Notes under the pieces: model-generated
What the model was told of the DNA's origin: nothing
The model's input: the letters and a program-made list of their open reading frames with translations, nothing else
Database searches by the model: none
Source: Basidiobolus meristosporus CBS 931.73
Lineage: Eukaryota > Basidiobolomycota > Basidiobolomycetes > Basidiobolales > Basidiobolaceae
Direction of reading: 5' to 3'
Length of the DNA: 51,367 nucleotides
Assembly (NCBI GenBank): GCA_002104905.1
Contig: MCFE01000630.1
Coordinates: forward strand, 1-51,367
Position numbers and translations under genes: made by a program
Part shown: piece after piece, positions 10,537 to 20,168 of the stretch
Position numbering within the stretch: position 1 is the stretch's first letter
Layout: every line of letters begins with the position of its first letter

Positions 10537-11706
10537 CTAACTTGCTTCTCCAGGATCGATTTTGTTTACGGAGCATGGGGAGTCACCGTAGTACCATTGC
10601 TGGTTGTCACTTGCAAGGGGATTGCGGGCGAGTACCTGATACCATTTGGCGGCAGAGTGGGGTGCAGCCTGTGTTGCTCAAGGGATGTTTTCCACAGAGC
10701 CAAATAGTTCGCAAACCATAGGGTTCTGGGTAAGTTCCTTGGGAGGGTTGGAGAACGAGAAAAGGTGCAATAGCGCGATAAAGTCTTGCTTCTTTATCTT
10801 GCAAACGTTATTGGGGCTTGTCCTTTTTGTGTTCAATATGACGGCGGGGGACCTTTTGAAGAGGGTGTACACTCGGTTGGCAGTCACCCGTTGTCAATAA
10901 CAAGTTTTTGCTTCTTCCGAGACGTATTGTAGTTCTGCCGTAGAAACTGTGGCGTGATTGAGGCGCTTTTGTACTCGCCTCATGGTTTCTACAGAATCTG
11001 CGGCGGTTTCTTCGGCTTCTCGGAGTTGGACTTTGTACGGATTCCTGAGTTGTCCTATGGTAAACCACTGTAATAGTTGTAACACAGCAACTTGGTGGAT
11101 CGCATGGGTTAACTGGCCGGTGTATTTAATCCGTTTGCGTATCTTCTCTAAGATGGTTCCTTCTTGGAAATGTGGTTTGAGATGCTTGCAAATTTCTTGG
11201 AGGAGTCCTTTGATCGGGAGTTCTACTTCTGGTGCTCTTGCAGCTTGTACCAGGTCTGCGTATACCTCAACAACCGTGGTACCTATTAATGGCAAGTATG
11301 CAACAAAACAGGGGGGCTCTTGAGGTCTTGTGAGGGTGCGACAGTTGATTCCTTGTGTCTTCTGTCTGACTGTGTCCAGTATGGATACGGGAATCAGCGC
11401 GGCGTCCTTCTCCTTAATGATCAAGGAACCTCCTCTTAGGTGGTACACGGTCTTCTTGGGTAGTATCTCCATGCTTCGTATTGGCGTGGGTAACTTGTCT
11501 CGTCCCTCTCTGATTGTGTCTTATATTAGCGTGACTGCTCCGGCAAACAACTCTTCATAGGTGGCTCTTGTTGTACGTAACGCTTGTACCATATCTCTTA
11601 ACACTTGCAGGTCGGTTTCGTTTTTGATATCATCTTGGTTCTTGCTAGTGGGAGGGGTATTGCCAGTTTTGGGTGAACTGTTTCCTTCGGCGCTTTCCAT
11701 ATGCAT
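10537..11706 (-). pseudogene. third reading frame of the gypsy element, downstream of integrase, unknown function
   Basis: After the integrase stop at 11746 a separate minus-strand frame begins at an ATG near 11706 and stays in one register to a TAG at 10537-10539, about 390 codons. It is broken by TAA (11521-11523), TGA (10894-10896) and TGA (10678-10680). It opens with a Ser/Pro/Asn-rich segment, then a predicted helical stretch ('LQVLRDMVQALRTT'), a middle with 'KTVYHLRGGSLIIKEKDAA', and a basic region with 'REAEETAADSVETMRR'. I see no signal peptide, clear membrane span, zinc finger or chromodomain, so nothing supports an envelope call. The position between integrase and 3' LTR is where some gypsy elements keep env or accessory genes. 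Keeping one register across three stops argues that it was once coding. Confidence 0.6.
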
Positions 11707-11745
11707 TCTTTTGTTCTCCCCTTTGGGCGAACTCCCTTGTGCATA

Positions 11746-12951
11746 TTATTTGTACCTATATCGACTAAAATCTCCTCTAATAAACTTCGAATGTATCCCG
11801 TGTCTTCCTCTATCCTTGTCCTGATAATCGTTTAATCGCACTTTGGTCTCATTGATGATCGGTGGATCATCATGAAACGGTTTCAGATGGGCTGGCGCTA
11901 CGTTGCTGATTGTCTTATTATTCAGGGTGATGGTGTACTTTGGTCCGTGGTCCAAACTGATATTGGTGCATGGGCCAATCCATCGGGGTGTAAATCGTGG
12001 GCGGAACTTGAGGCCTGCAACGGTTTGGTCGTACCACACCTTATTGCCTGGTTTCCACTTTCGTCTCGTTAGTTTCTCATTTTTGGGTGGAGGGGGAAGG
12101 TGCTTGTCAACATTTTCGAATACTTTTATGTATAGGTGGATGATACGGTGTATCAACCTTTCTATATAGTTGTTATGTGTCGTCAGGGGGACACCTTCCA
12201 TTGTCAATCCAGCTTCCTCCTGCCACTTGGGTCTTTGTCCATATAGGATTTCATATGGGGAGAAACCCGTTGTTTTATTCGGTGTGGTGCGCATTGCTAG
12301 GAGTGTCAGTGGGAGCAGCTCGGCCCATGATTGGGGAAGTTCCCAGTGAAGCTTCTCCAGTATGCGGCAACACGTCTGGTTCATCCTCTTGGTTAATCCG
12401 TTAGTCTGGGGGTGATACGCGGCCGTGAAGACTTGTTTCACGCCCATCATTTCGCACAGGTGGGCCACGGTGTCGTTCAGGAAGGAACCACCATTGTTGG
12501 ACAGGAGTATCTGAGGATATCCGTGTTGGCAGATGAGGTGTTCTAGAATGAATTGGGCGGTTGTCTTCTGATCTTTATTGCGGACGGCTTGGGCTTCTAC
12601 CCACTTTGAGAAATAATCGGTAACAATTATTATGTATCGTTCTCCTTTCTTTGTTTTCATAAAGGGGCCAACGAAGTCAATCCCTACTTGGTAGAAGGGC
12701 AGGTCAACCGGTATTGGTGCGGTTGTCCCTATCTTCTGACTCCGGTTGAATCTTTCGCAAGTGGTGCATCTTCGTAACGTATTTGTAACGTCGGTCATCA
12801 TTTTTCGCCAATAAAACGTTTTTCTTAACATCTTATATGTTGTTAGGGGGTTAGCGTGTCCTAATGACATATGTCTTTCTTGTATGATTTCTTCACAGGC
12901 TGCTAGTGGGGGTACCTTGGCTCTGGACTGTCCTTGGAGGAACCATAGTCA
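11746..12951 (-). pseudogene. gypsy integrase (C-terminal part of pol)
   Basis: The frame continues from RT/RNase H in the same register after TGA codons at 12985-12987 and 12949-12951. It has an N-terminal zinc region ('RHMSLGHANP' then 'CTTC'), a core domain and a C-terminal tail with 'PGNKVWYD' and 'APAHLKPFHDD'. The core's first Asp ('VGIDFVGPF') is intact. The second is Asn: 'SNNGGSF' where the family has S-D-N-G, codon AAC at 12496-12498. The catalytic Glu is Lys: 'TNGLTKRMNQ' where the family has GLTER, codon AAG at 12388-12390. Both changes are G-to-A on the coding strand directly after a C. With two of the DDE acids lost it cannot catalyse integration. Confidence 0.9.
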
Positions 12952-12984
12952 ATTTTCTTGTACTTTGTACTGACACCATTTCCT

Positions 12985-15096
12985 TCAAAATTCTCTCTTC
13001 TGTTTGTTTGTAACGACGTGTTTGGGATACCTCCCTTTCTTTTTAAAGCAGATTACATCCTTGTACTCATCACTGACACGTATTTGGCAAATGGGATAGC
13101 GACTGAGGAAGTCTGCGTCCTGGTGTTTCTTGCCAGCGCGGTGAATTATTTCAAAGTCGTATTGCTGTAGTCGTAGGGCCCAACGTGCTAGTCGGCCGGT
13201 AAAGTCTTTAGTTTTCATCAGCCAGACCAGTGCGCTGTGGTCCGTTACTATTGTGAATCGGCAACCATGTATGTATGTATGGAATTGTTTAATTGAATAA
13301 ACAACAGCCAGACATTCTATCTTGGTAACGGGGTAGTGGTGTTTGTGTTTGTTTAGCAAACGGCTCACGTAACCGATCGGGTGGAATTTGCCGGGTTGGT
13401 GGTATTGTCCCAGTACGGCGCCTATACCGGTGAGGCTTCCATCACAGTTAATAAAAAATCTCGCATCCCAATTGGGAAATTGTAACACTGGCAGTGACGT
13501 CAGGGAATGTTTCAGCTGATCGAATGCTCTCTTTTGAGGCTCCGACCATACAAAACACTGGCCCTTTTGCGTCAATTTGTATAGGGGGGCTGCTATTGTT
13601 GCAAAGTTTTTGACAAAGCGGCAATAGTAGCCGGCTAATCCTAGGAATCCCAACACTGCATTAATGTCCTTTGGTGCAGGTGCATTTTGAACGGCTTTCA
13701 GGAGTGACGTAGATGGGTATATTCCATCTGCCAAGATCTCATGGCCCAGGAACAACAATTTTGTATACAGGAAATGGCACTTCTTGGGATGTAGTTTGAG
13801 TTGGTTCTTGAGGAGGGATGTCAGGATATGTTGCACATCATGTATATGTTCTTCTACATCGGGGGAATATATTGTGATGTTGTCCAGATACACAAGGGCG
13901 CATTCCCATTGTAGATTTCCTAGCACCTTGTCGATCATCCTTTGGAACGTAACGGGGGCATTGCACAAGCCAAAGGGTAGTTGGTTCCATTTGTATAATC
14001 CAAACAATGTTATAAAAGCCGTTTTGGGTCGATCTTCCGGGGCTACTTCTACTTGCCAATACCCGGAGATTAAGTCAAGAGAGCTAAAATATTTAGCTCC
14101 GATTAATCTGTCCAAGAGGTTGTCTATTTGCAGTAGCGGATACACGTCCTTCCGGGTGACGGCATTCAATTTCCGGTAGTCAATGCAAAAGCGTCGCTTT
14201 CCGTCTTTCTTCGGGACTATCACTACGGGGGAGGCCCACGGAGACTGGCTCTCTGTAATGATGTTGTCTTTTAATAAAGTTTCACTTGTCTCTTTGATAT
14301 AGTCTGTGTCAATTTTCGAATTCCTATAGGCTTTTTGCTTGATGGGGTATTTGTCGGCGAGGTGGATTTGGTGATATACCCCAGGTATATGACCAATTAC
14401 TTGGTTCTTAGAGAATACTTGGGCAAGCAGACGTATTCCTTCTAGGAATTTGTCTCGTAACGTAGGCGGTAGACTGGGGTCCACATCTAGTTCGGGGAGT
14501 TCTTCTTCTGGTTCTTCGTTTGGAGGAGGTCCTTGGTTGTTTCCGTCAACTTCCTCTAAGTTTAACAATGGCACTCCTCTAGGCAATGTCACCGTGTGTT
14601 GCCCGTTGTTAACCACTAAGCATTTCAGGCTTTGTGTTTCAAATTTTAGTGGTATCCATACTTTAGGGATCAAGATTCCTTCCAGTTGCTTGGATGCTTT
14701 TGCTGCGGTTATCATTCTTCCGCTCGTTGAATAAGCTATTGGTGTTTCTAATGAGATCACCGTCTCACTGGCGGGTGGTATTTTTATCACCTTTCGTGTG
14801 ATGATCAGAGACTGCGACGGTTTCACCTCTTCGATTGTCACACTGTTGCTACGCGCCTTGCTCTCATTGGTGATATGAATCAGTGGGATACTCTTGGTAT
14901 CCCACCTGAGTTCAGATGCACTGTAAAGTATATCTATCTTATGTTGGATAAACCAACTCTTGCCTATGAGTAAGTTGTTGGCTGCAATGGGTAGGACCAC
15001 GACATCTTGGCGTATTATCAAGTTGCCTAGCCGAATGGGGCAATTAGGCACCACACCTACCGTTGTATCCAGTTGGTCATTTGCTAGCCGTACTCA
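12985..15096 (-). pseudogene. gypsy reverse transcriptase and RNase H
   Basis: One long frame following the protease in the same register after a TGA at 15094-15096. RT blocks are easy to see: 'FCIDYRKLNAVT', 'YFSSLDLISGYWQ', 'KTAFIT', 'QLPFGLCNAPVTFQR', then the active site and 'HPKKCHFL', 'FLGHEI'. The active site reads 'YLDNITIYS', where the family has YLDD. The codon is AAC at 13879-13881, from GAC by one CpG-to-CpA change. RNase H follows with 'NCDGSLTGIGAVL', 'KIECLAVVYSIK' and 'IVTDHSAL', acids intact. Loss of the second Asp of the YxDD box should abolish polymerase activity. The frame ends at a TGA (12985-12987) that interrupts the link to integrase. Confidence 0.93.
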
Positions 15097-15640
15097 AATG
15101 GTGTCGTTGGGGACTATATTTAGTTTTAGATGTTTTGCTAATGACTCTGACATGATCAACGTAGAGGATCCTGTGTCAATAAGGGCGAGAATCTCCTTAT
15201 TCTCTATACGTACCTTTACGTATGTACCTTTATTTGGTTTTTGCAGGACCGTCTGGTTGACATGGAGGGACGTTATCTCCTTCAATCCCTCTATCAGTTC
15301 CTTGACTAGAGCCGGGGCCAGTCCCAGTAAATTGGTTATTGGGAGGGTTGCCTTGGTTTGCTCTAGTACCTTCATTATGGGGAATAGGCCATGGGACAAC
15401 GTGCTAGCGTTCTTTGTTCGCTTTAACACTTCTTCCCAAGGTTCATTCCGTACTTCTTCACCTAATTCCGCGCTCTTTCCTTTTGACGGAACCTCTACTA
15501 CAGGTTCCTTTGCCTCCTCTCTAGATGCATCATGTCGACACTTCTTCTTCCGCACTTTGATTGTCCTGACCGGAGGGCTTAGATTGACTGAGTCCTGTTG
15601 GCCTCCTGGCAAGGGACTCTGTCTTTTGACACCTTCTTCT
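15094..15640 (-). pseudogene. gypsy protease region, start of pol frame
   Basis: This minus-strand frame lies in -1 register relative to gag and overlaps the gag end (gag reaches a TAA near 15580). A basic linker is followed by a retroviral-type aspartic protease with active site 'LIDTGSSTLIMS' around 15155-15190. A TGA at 15094-15096 ('NDTI' then stop then 'VRLAND') breaks the continuity with reverse transcriptase. The frame has no ATG near its start, so expression by -1 ribosomal frameshifting from gag is likely, as is common in this group. I could not identify a classical slippery heptamer with confidence. Confidence 0.75.
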
Positions 15641-16451
15641 CTTTTGTGTCCGGTACGGCTTCTCTTCCATACTGTTTTTCACATTCATGGGCCTGGTGAC
15701 CTACTTCTCCACACACATAACACGGATACTGTTGTTGCAGTTGTTCCATCTGTTGGGTCAGGACTTGAACCTTGGCCTTTAGATCTACGACAGCTTCCCA
15801 GAGTTTATCACCTTCTTTGGGGACTTCTTGGACATTGTTGATTGAGAGTTCTTGGACCTTTTGCCGTAATTCCTCTAACTCACGGTCTTTCAGGGATGCA
15901 ATTTTTCCTTTCTTACGGGGGATCCCTGTCCTTCAATCATTTGTATCACTATAGGGTAGCCCCCATAGCAAGATGACCCCTTGTACTTGTTTGACCAACT
16001 CTTGCAACGTTTTACATCCCTGTTGTTCTTTGGACGCCCTACGTCTTATTTCGTTGTCTAAGCCCATGATGTAATACCTCATGAGCTGTTGTTCGGCGAT
16101 TTTGTCCTTTGGGAGACATCAAACTTGTTGGAGAAACAGTTCAGTGTAGGCTGCATAGCTTTCACTGCTTTTCTTCCACAAGGACAGTAGAAGGGCTTTG
16201 TAGTGGTATCCTTTGGCATATAGAAAGCGTGTCTTGTAGGCTTCTTCTAGTGCATCCCAGTCGTCTTTGACTGCGTCTTCCAACCCATAATGCCATTGCC
16301 ATGCTGACCCTTCCATATGTCTTGCAAACTCTCTTACTTTCTTATTGTTGTCCCATCCTGCATCAACCGCAACTCTCTCAAACTTATCGAACCACTCAAG
16401 GGCTTTCTCTCTCTTTCCCTTGTATGTTTTTAGTTTGATTGTAGTAGTCAT
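15580..16451 (-). pseudogene. gypsy gag with CCHC zinc knuckle
   Basis: The ATG at 16449-16451 lies about 20 bp inside the primer-binding site. The first 110 residues are a Retrotrans_gag-type domain ('LEWFDKFERVAVDAGW', 'WDALEEAYKTRF'). In-frame TGA codons at 16119-16121 and 15933-15935 interrupt it. Further in the same frame come a coiled-coil-like stretch ('LEELRQKVQEL', then Gln-rich 'QMEQLQQQ') and a zinc knuckle CYVCGEVGHQAHEC (C-x2-C-x4-H-x4-C, 15681-15722). Gag would form the particle and bind genomic RNA. The stops are both TGA, as elsewhere in this element. Confidence 0.85.
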
Positions 16452-16470
16452 TACCTCACTTGTGCTTATT

Positions 16471-16490
16471 TCCGCATAGACGGCACCAAA
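16471..16490 (-). promoter_or_regulatory. primer-binding site of the gypsy element
   Basis: Two or three bases inside the 5' LTR edge the minus strand reads TTTGGTGCCGTCTATGCGGA. TGG at the start would pair with the CCA end of a tRNA, and TGGTGCCG starts are usual for Ty3/gypsy primer sites. The tRNA species is not identified. Confidence 0.65.
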
Positions 16491-16492
16491 TA

Positions 16493-16878
16493 TGTGGGTT
16501 ATTACTGACTGTACTTGGTGAGTGGGAGAGCTTGTAGGTCAAGTCAGTACCACTTGGCTCAGAATAGCTTCCAATAGAAGGTAGCAAGGTAATAAAGACT
16601 TCTGTTTATTTTGTCCAAATCTTGTTGTTCTTCCTGGTTCAATTGGGTAGATATATATATCACTTGGGGGGCTTAGACAATCAACAATGTGTTATAAAAT
16701 AGGGGTGTGAGCACCTTCCTGTTATGGTAAGTGTTCTAACTAGATAAGGGCAGGGATAGGAGGGGAGGACGCGAGGGGGAATCATAGGGAGGGTACTGGA
16801 GGACTTTGGGTAGGACTCTGGAGGGAACTCTTGGGAGAACTCTTGGGCAAAGAGTGGGTACTACATTGAGTACTCACA
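16493..16878 (-). repeat. 5' LTR of the gypsy element
   Basis: 386 bp, same ends and length as the LTR at 10107-10492. The right edge abuts TAGTC (16879-16883), the partner of the target duplication at 10102-10106. Confidence 0.93.
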
Positions 16879-16883
16879 TAGTC

Positions 16884-17457
16884 AGCATTACTCCTTTTGA
16901 AACTCAACGATTCCAAATAAGAACTATCTTGCAATTCCAGGCTCTTGGTGATTGTTCAAGCCATATAGTGACTTTTTAAGCTTGCAGACCAAATGGGGGC
17001 TATCTTGGTCAACAAACTCATCAGGCTGGTCCATATACACATCCTCACCAAGTTTGCCAATCCAAAATGCAGCTTTTACATCCATTTAATGAATAAAAAA
17101 CATATATTTGGCTGCAATAGCCAATATTAATCTGATGGAATTAAACTTGGCTACTGGCGCAAAGGTCTCAGTATAGTCAAGTCCTTTTGTTTGAGAGTAT
17201 CTTTTGGCCACAAGTCTTGGATTATATCTTCAATTGTACCATCAGCAATGTATTTTGTCTTCAAGACCCATCTGCATCCAATTGATTTTTGGTTGATTGG
17301 TAATTTGACTTAGTCCCAAGTTTGATATTCCATCATGGCCTGATATTCATCAGTCATTGGAGATCTCCAAGATTTTGTCTGAGGGCTATTCAGGGCCTCT
17401 TTTACAGTCTAGGGTTCATCAGCATTGACTGAATATGCATAGGCTAAGTTTGTACCC
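16884..17457 (-). pseudogene. copia C1 pol, integrase-RT linker and RT N-terminal half (decayed)
   Basis: This continues the copia reading interrupted by the gypsy insertion. The copia C2 copy at 21180-21790 aligns along it, including TTTGGCTGCAATAGCCAATA and the variable-region text before RT. Stops and frame changes are frequent, so no frame stays open. At the left edge, the sequence next to TAGTC encodes 'ESLSFKRSNADYS', and C2 has the equivalent run uninterrupted at 21180-21240, which fixes the insertion point within RT, some 20 codons before the YVDD box. Confidence 0.75.
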
Positions 17458-18420
17458 TCATTGATAAAGTAATTTTGGGCTATTTCTTGTCCAATTTGAT
17501 CTCCCGGCATTTGATACTGGAATAATCACTTCTGGGATACTCCTGCGCACAGATTCTGGCTGAACCCTGGTTTTAGAGTCCTCTGGAGTGAAAAAATTCC
17601 CATTGGTTTGCTCTGATTCAATCCTGACAATTGATGGACTTGAGATCAGATTTTTGTCATCATCTGATATAATTTTTTGTGAAAATTTTGAAATTTCATC
17701 AAACAACACATCCCTGATCTTGATTAGCTTCTTTTCTTTGGTATTGTAGAGTCTGTATGCTTTACTCTCATTGCAGTAACCCAAAAATATGCATTTTAAA
17801 CTTTTTGGCTCAAATTTTGACTGATTTCTGGGCAGTTTCTTGGCATATGCTGTACACCCAAATATTCTTAGATGTTCTGCACTTGGTCTGTACCCATACC
17901 ATACTTCAAATGGAGTAGGACCACAAAGTATTCTGCTATAACTCCTATTTTTAAGATATACAGCAGTGGCAACTGATTCCGCCCAAAAATCATAGGATAA
18001 TTTTTGATCATGGATCATATATCTTGCCATTTCAATTATTAATCTGTTAGCACATTCTGCTACTCCATTTTGCTGTGGGGAGTATGGTACAGTAGTCTCT
18101 TGCTTTATCACATGAATTTTGCAGAAGAGGATGAAGAGTCTTGAGGTATATTTTCCACCATTGTTAGAGCATATTTTCTTGATTTTTTCACCAGTTTCTC
18201 TCTCCATCATGGCTTTGAACACCCTGAACTTAGACAGAGCTTCTTCCTTTCTCTCCATGAAGTAGACCCATGTGTATCTTGCATAGTCATTGATAAAGGT
18301 GATGAAGGACCTCATCCCACCTAAGGATAAATTTTGCATCGGTCCACACAGATCTGAGTGAATTAGATCTAATTCTTTCTTAGTCTTGATTAACCCAGAG
18401 CTCTTGACAGTTGTCTGGCT
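17458..18420 (-). pseudogene. copia C1 integrase
   Basis: The minus-strand frame carries 'HSDLCGPM' with the first catalytic Asp (about 18345-18365), 'FINDYARYTWVYFM', then 'CSNNGGKYTS' where copia integrases have SDNGGEY, and 'YSPQQNGVAE' with the catalytic Glu intact. The second Asp is therefore Asn (codon AAC), so the active site is broken. Downstream are the usual 'FGCTAYAKKLP' and 'FLGYCNESKAYRLYN' blocks of the copia integrase C-terminal region. A frameshift at about 18425 separates it from the pre-integrase domain. The frame ends at 17458. Confidence 0.85.
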
Positions 18421-18428
18421 TGTTTCAT

Positions 18429-18956
18429 CTATATGCAGGCTTCACAGTACTTTAAATCAGCTGGGGGATCAATTTTTACTCCAGAAATTAGCTGATCTTT
18501 GATCGTTTTGTACAAATAATCAAAATTGATATGTCCAAAACTTCTGTGCCAATGCATTGGTATTTCTTCATTTAAGTTACTTATATTGGCTTCTAAATAT
18601 GATGGAATATAAGTCAACTTGTATAGATTCTGATCTCTGATACTCAAAGCAATATGGGCACCATTATGATCAGTGATCTTGCATGCAGAATTGTCAAAGC
18701 TGAAACTGAGTCCTTCTGCTGTGGCCTTGCTTACAGATAGTAGGTTCTTGGCTATTTCTGGGACATAAAGTACTTCTTTAAGGGTCATTGTATGGCTTCC
18801 TTCACTGCTTCTTAGGTTTACTTGGATGGTTCCTTCTCCCACTGCATCAAGTGTTCTATTGTCACCCATGAAAACCTTCTTAATTGGAATTTCTTGATAT
18901 TGGGTAAAAAGTTCTTTTTGGTGTGTAAAGTGTTGAGATGCTCCAGAGTCAATATA
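18429..18956 (-). pseudogene. copia C1 protease-like and GAG-pre-integrase region
   Basis: The reading contains 'LKEVLYVPEIAKNLLSVSKA', the standard end of the copia protease segment. It is followed by 'HWHRSFGHINFDYLYK' and 'CEAC', the HHCC zinc region that precedes copia integrase. It lies in the same register as gag. The protease active-site region just upstream (about 18920-18960) is interrupted by a stop at the end of gag. Confidence 0.8.
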
Positions 18957-19790
18957 TCATGACTGAGAATCCTTGTTTGTGGTCATATTTAGTGCAGATA
19001 TGAATAGTCTATCTTCAGTTGTTGCAGCATTTCCATATCTAGGCTTCTTTTGCTGATTATCTCTCTTTCTGAAGCACCGGTCTGATGTGTGTCCTTTCCT
19101 TTTGCAGTAGTTGCAAAATATGTTGCTGTTGCCTTTGTAGGGTCTTGGGTACCTCCTTTGCTGATTATCATTGGTTATTAAACCATTTTCTTCTTCCTTC
19201 TTGTTGGCACTTGATCTTCTTAATTCTTCATCCAGGAGCCTTCCATATATGTAATATAAGGTCAAATCTTCAGTTCTGGACTCTAGGGCTGATACAAGGC
19301 CCTGAAACATGTCTGTCAGGCTATTCAGGATGGTAACTATCACATCCTCATCACTAGTTGGTACACCCACAGATTCCATTTCATCTCCTAGCAGGGTAAT
19401 TCTGTTAATTAGATTTTTCATTTCTTCTCCTGTCAGTATCTTTGTAGTAAAGAATTCTTGTCTCAGATACATTTTCTTAGCAGCTGAACAGGACTGGTAG
19501 GTGTCTTCTAATGCCTTCTAGGCATTCTTTGCTGTTTTTGCTCTTGAGCATTGAATTAGCAATTTGTCTTTAACATTAAGGCAAATGCGGTTAAAAGCAC
19601 TTTGTTCTTTCTTCTGGTACTTTAAGGCTTCCTCTCCCACATTTTTAGGAGGGCATTCTTCTCCCATGACAATATCTCAAAGGCCTCTTTCTTGTAGAAG
19701 TATCTTTATCTTCACCTTCCACACTTGGTAGTTAGATCCATCCAACTTTTCAGCAGAGGGAAAAATTCCAGTAAAAGCAGTAGTAGACAT
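18957..19790 (-). pseudogene. copia C1 gag
   Basis: The ATG at 19788-19790 starts 'MSTTAFTG' and leads into 'LDGSNYQVWKVKIKILL', the diagnostic start of copia gag (DUF4219/UBN2 type). A stop at 19677 and another near 19515 interrupt it. The frame then resumes at 19472 with the UBN2-like body ('GLVSALESRTEDLTL') and a zinc knuckle CNYCKRKGHTSDRC (C-x2-C-x4-H-x4-C) at about 19078-19119. It ends at 18957. The 5' LTR lies 31 bp upstream. Confidence 0.85.
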
Positions 19791-19821
19791 TCCAGAGAGT
19801 GACAGCTCAGGGCTCACAACC

Positions 19822-20168
19822 TGTTGTAAGAATCTTGGAGATATTGGAAGTGATTGGGAGGACAAGGAGATTATGTGGTTTTCACTTAAGAATTTATTGA
19901 ATGTAAAAGTAGGATTTATACTTTTACATGGTCTTGGCATTATAAGCATGTAAAATAGGCTAAGGAAGGTCCTAAGAGCTTGTGTGCAAAGTTTGGGGCT
20001 GTTTGGACAACTTTGAAAACTTTCATGTTCTGGGTACCTGGTATTTTGGTGAATATTCAAAGTTAATCTTGACAAGGAATTGGGTCAGTATTCTCTAGGA
20101 TTTGAGGGTAGTGATCTAAGTGACTAAGTTAGGTGAATATTTAGGTGGAATTGCAAATTTTCACAACA
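19822..20168 (-). repeat. copia LTR shared by elements C1 and C2
   Basis: 347 bp. The minus strand starts TGTTGTGAAAATTT and ends TCTTACAACA, a proper TG..CA pair with matching short inverted ends. On one side, the minus-strand pol of C2 ends 'FGPVSMSN' with a TAG whose last base touches the LTR start. On the other side gag of C1 begins. One LTR therefore acts as 3' LTR of C2 and 5' LTR of C1. A TATA-like stretch (AAAGTATAAATCC, minus, about 19915) sits in the second half. Confidence 0.85.

Larger units (their letters stand above)
10107..16878 (-). mobile_element. Ty3/gypsy LTR retrotransposon, nearly complete, inactivated
   Basis: A 6,772-bp element on the minus strand. It has two 386-bp LTRs (10107-10492 and 16493-16878), a primer-binding site next to the right LTR, gag, a pol with protease, reverse transcriptase, RNase H and integrase in that order, and an additional frame before the 3' LTR. 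Both LTRs run TGTGGG..CTCACA on the plus strand. The flanks carry a perfect 5-bp target duplication, TAGTC, at 10102-10106 and 16879-16883. The LTRs differ at only about seven positions by eye, so insertion is recent relative to the copia copy it interrupts. Premature stops and lost catalytic residues make it non-autonomous now. Confidence 0.93.

Noticed and set aside
10537-11706. Envelope gene in the gypsy element
   Set aside because: No signal peptide, furin-like site or membrane anchor visible; position alone is not enough.
10107-16878. RIP (CpA-to-TpA) as the cause of gypsy decay
   Set aside because: The catalytic changes and the TGA stops fit CpG context, and the LTRs keep many intact CpA sites.
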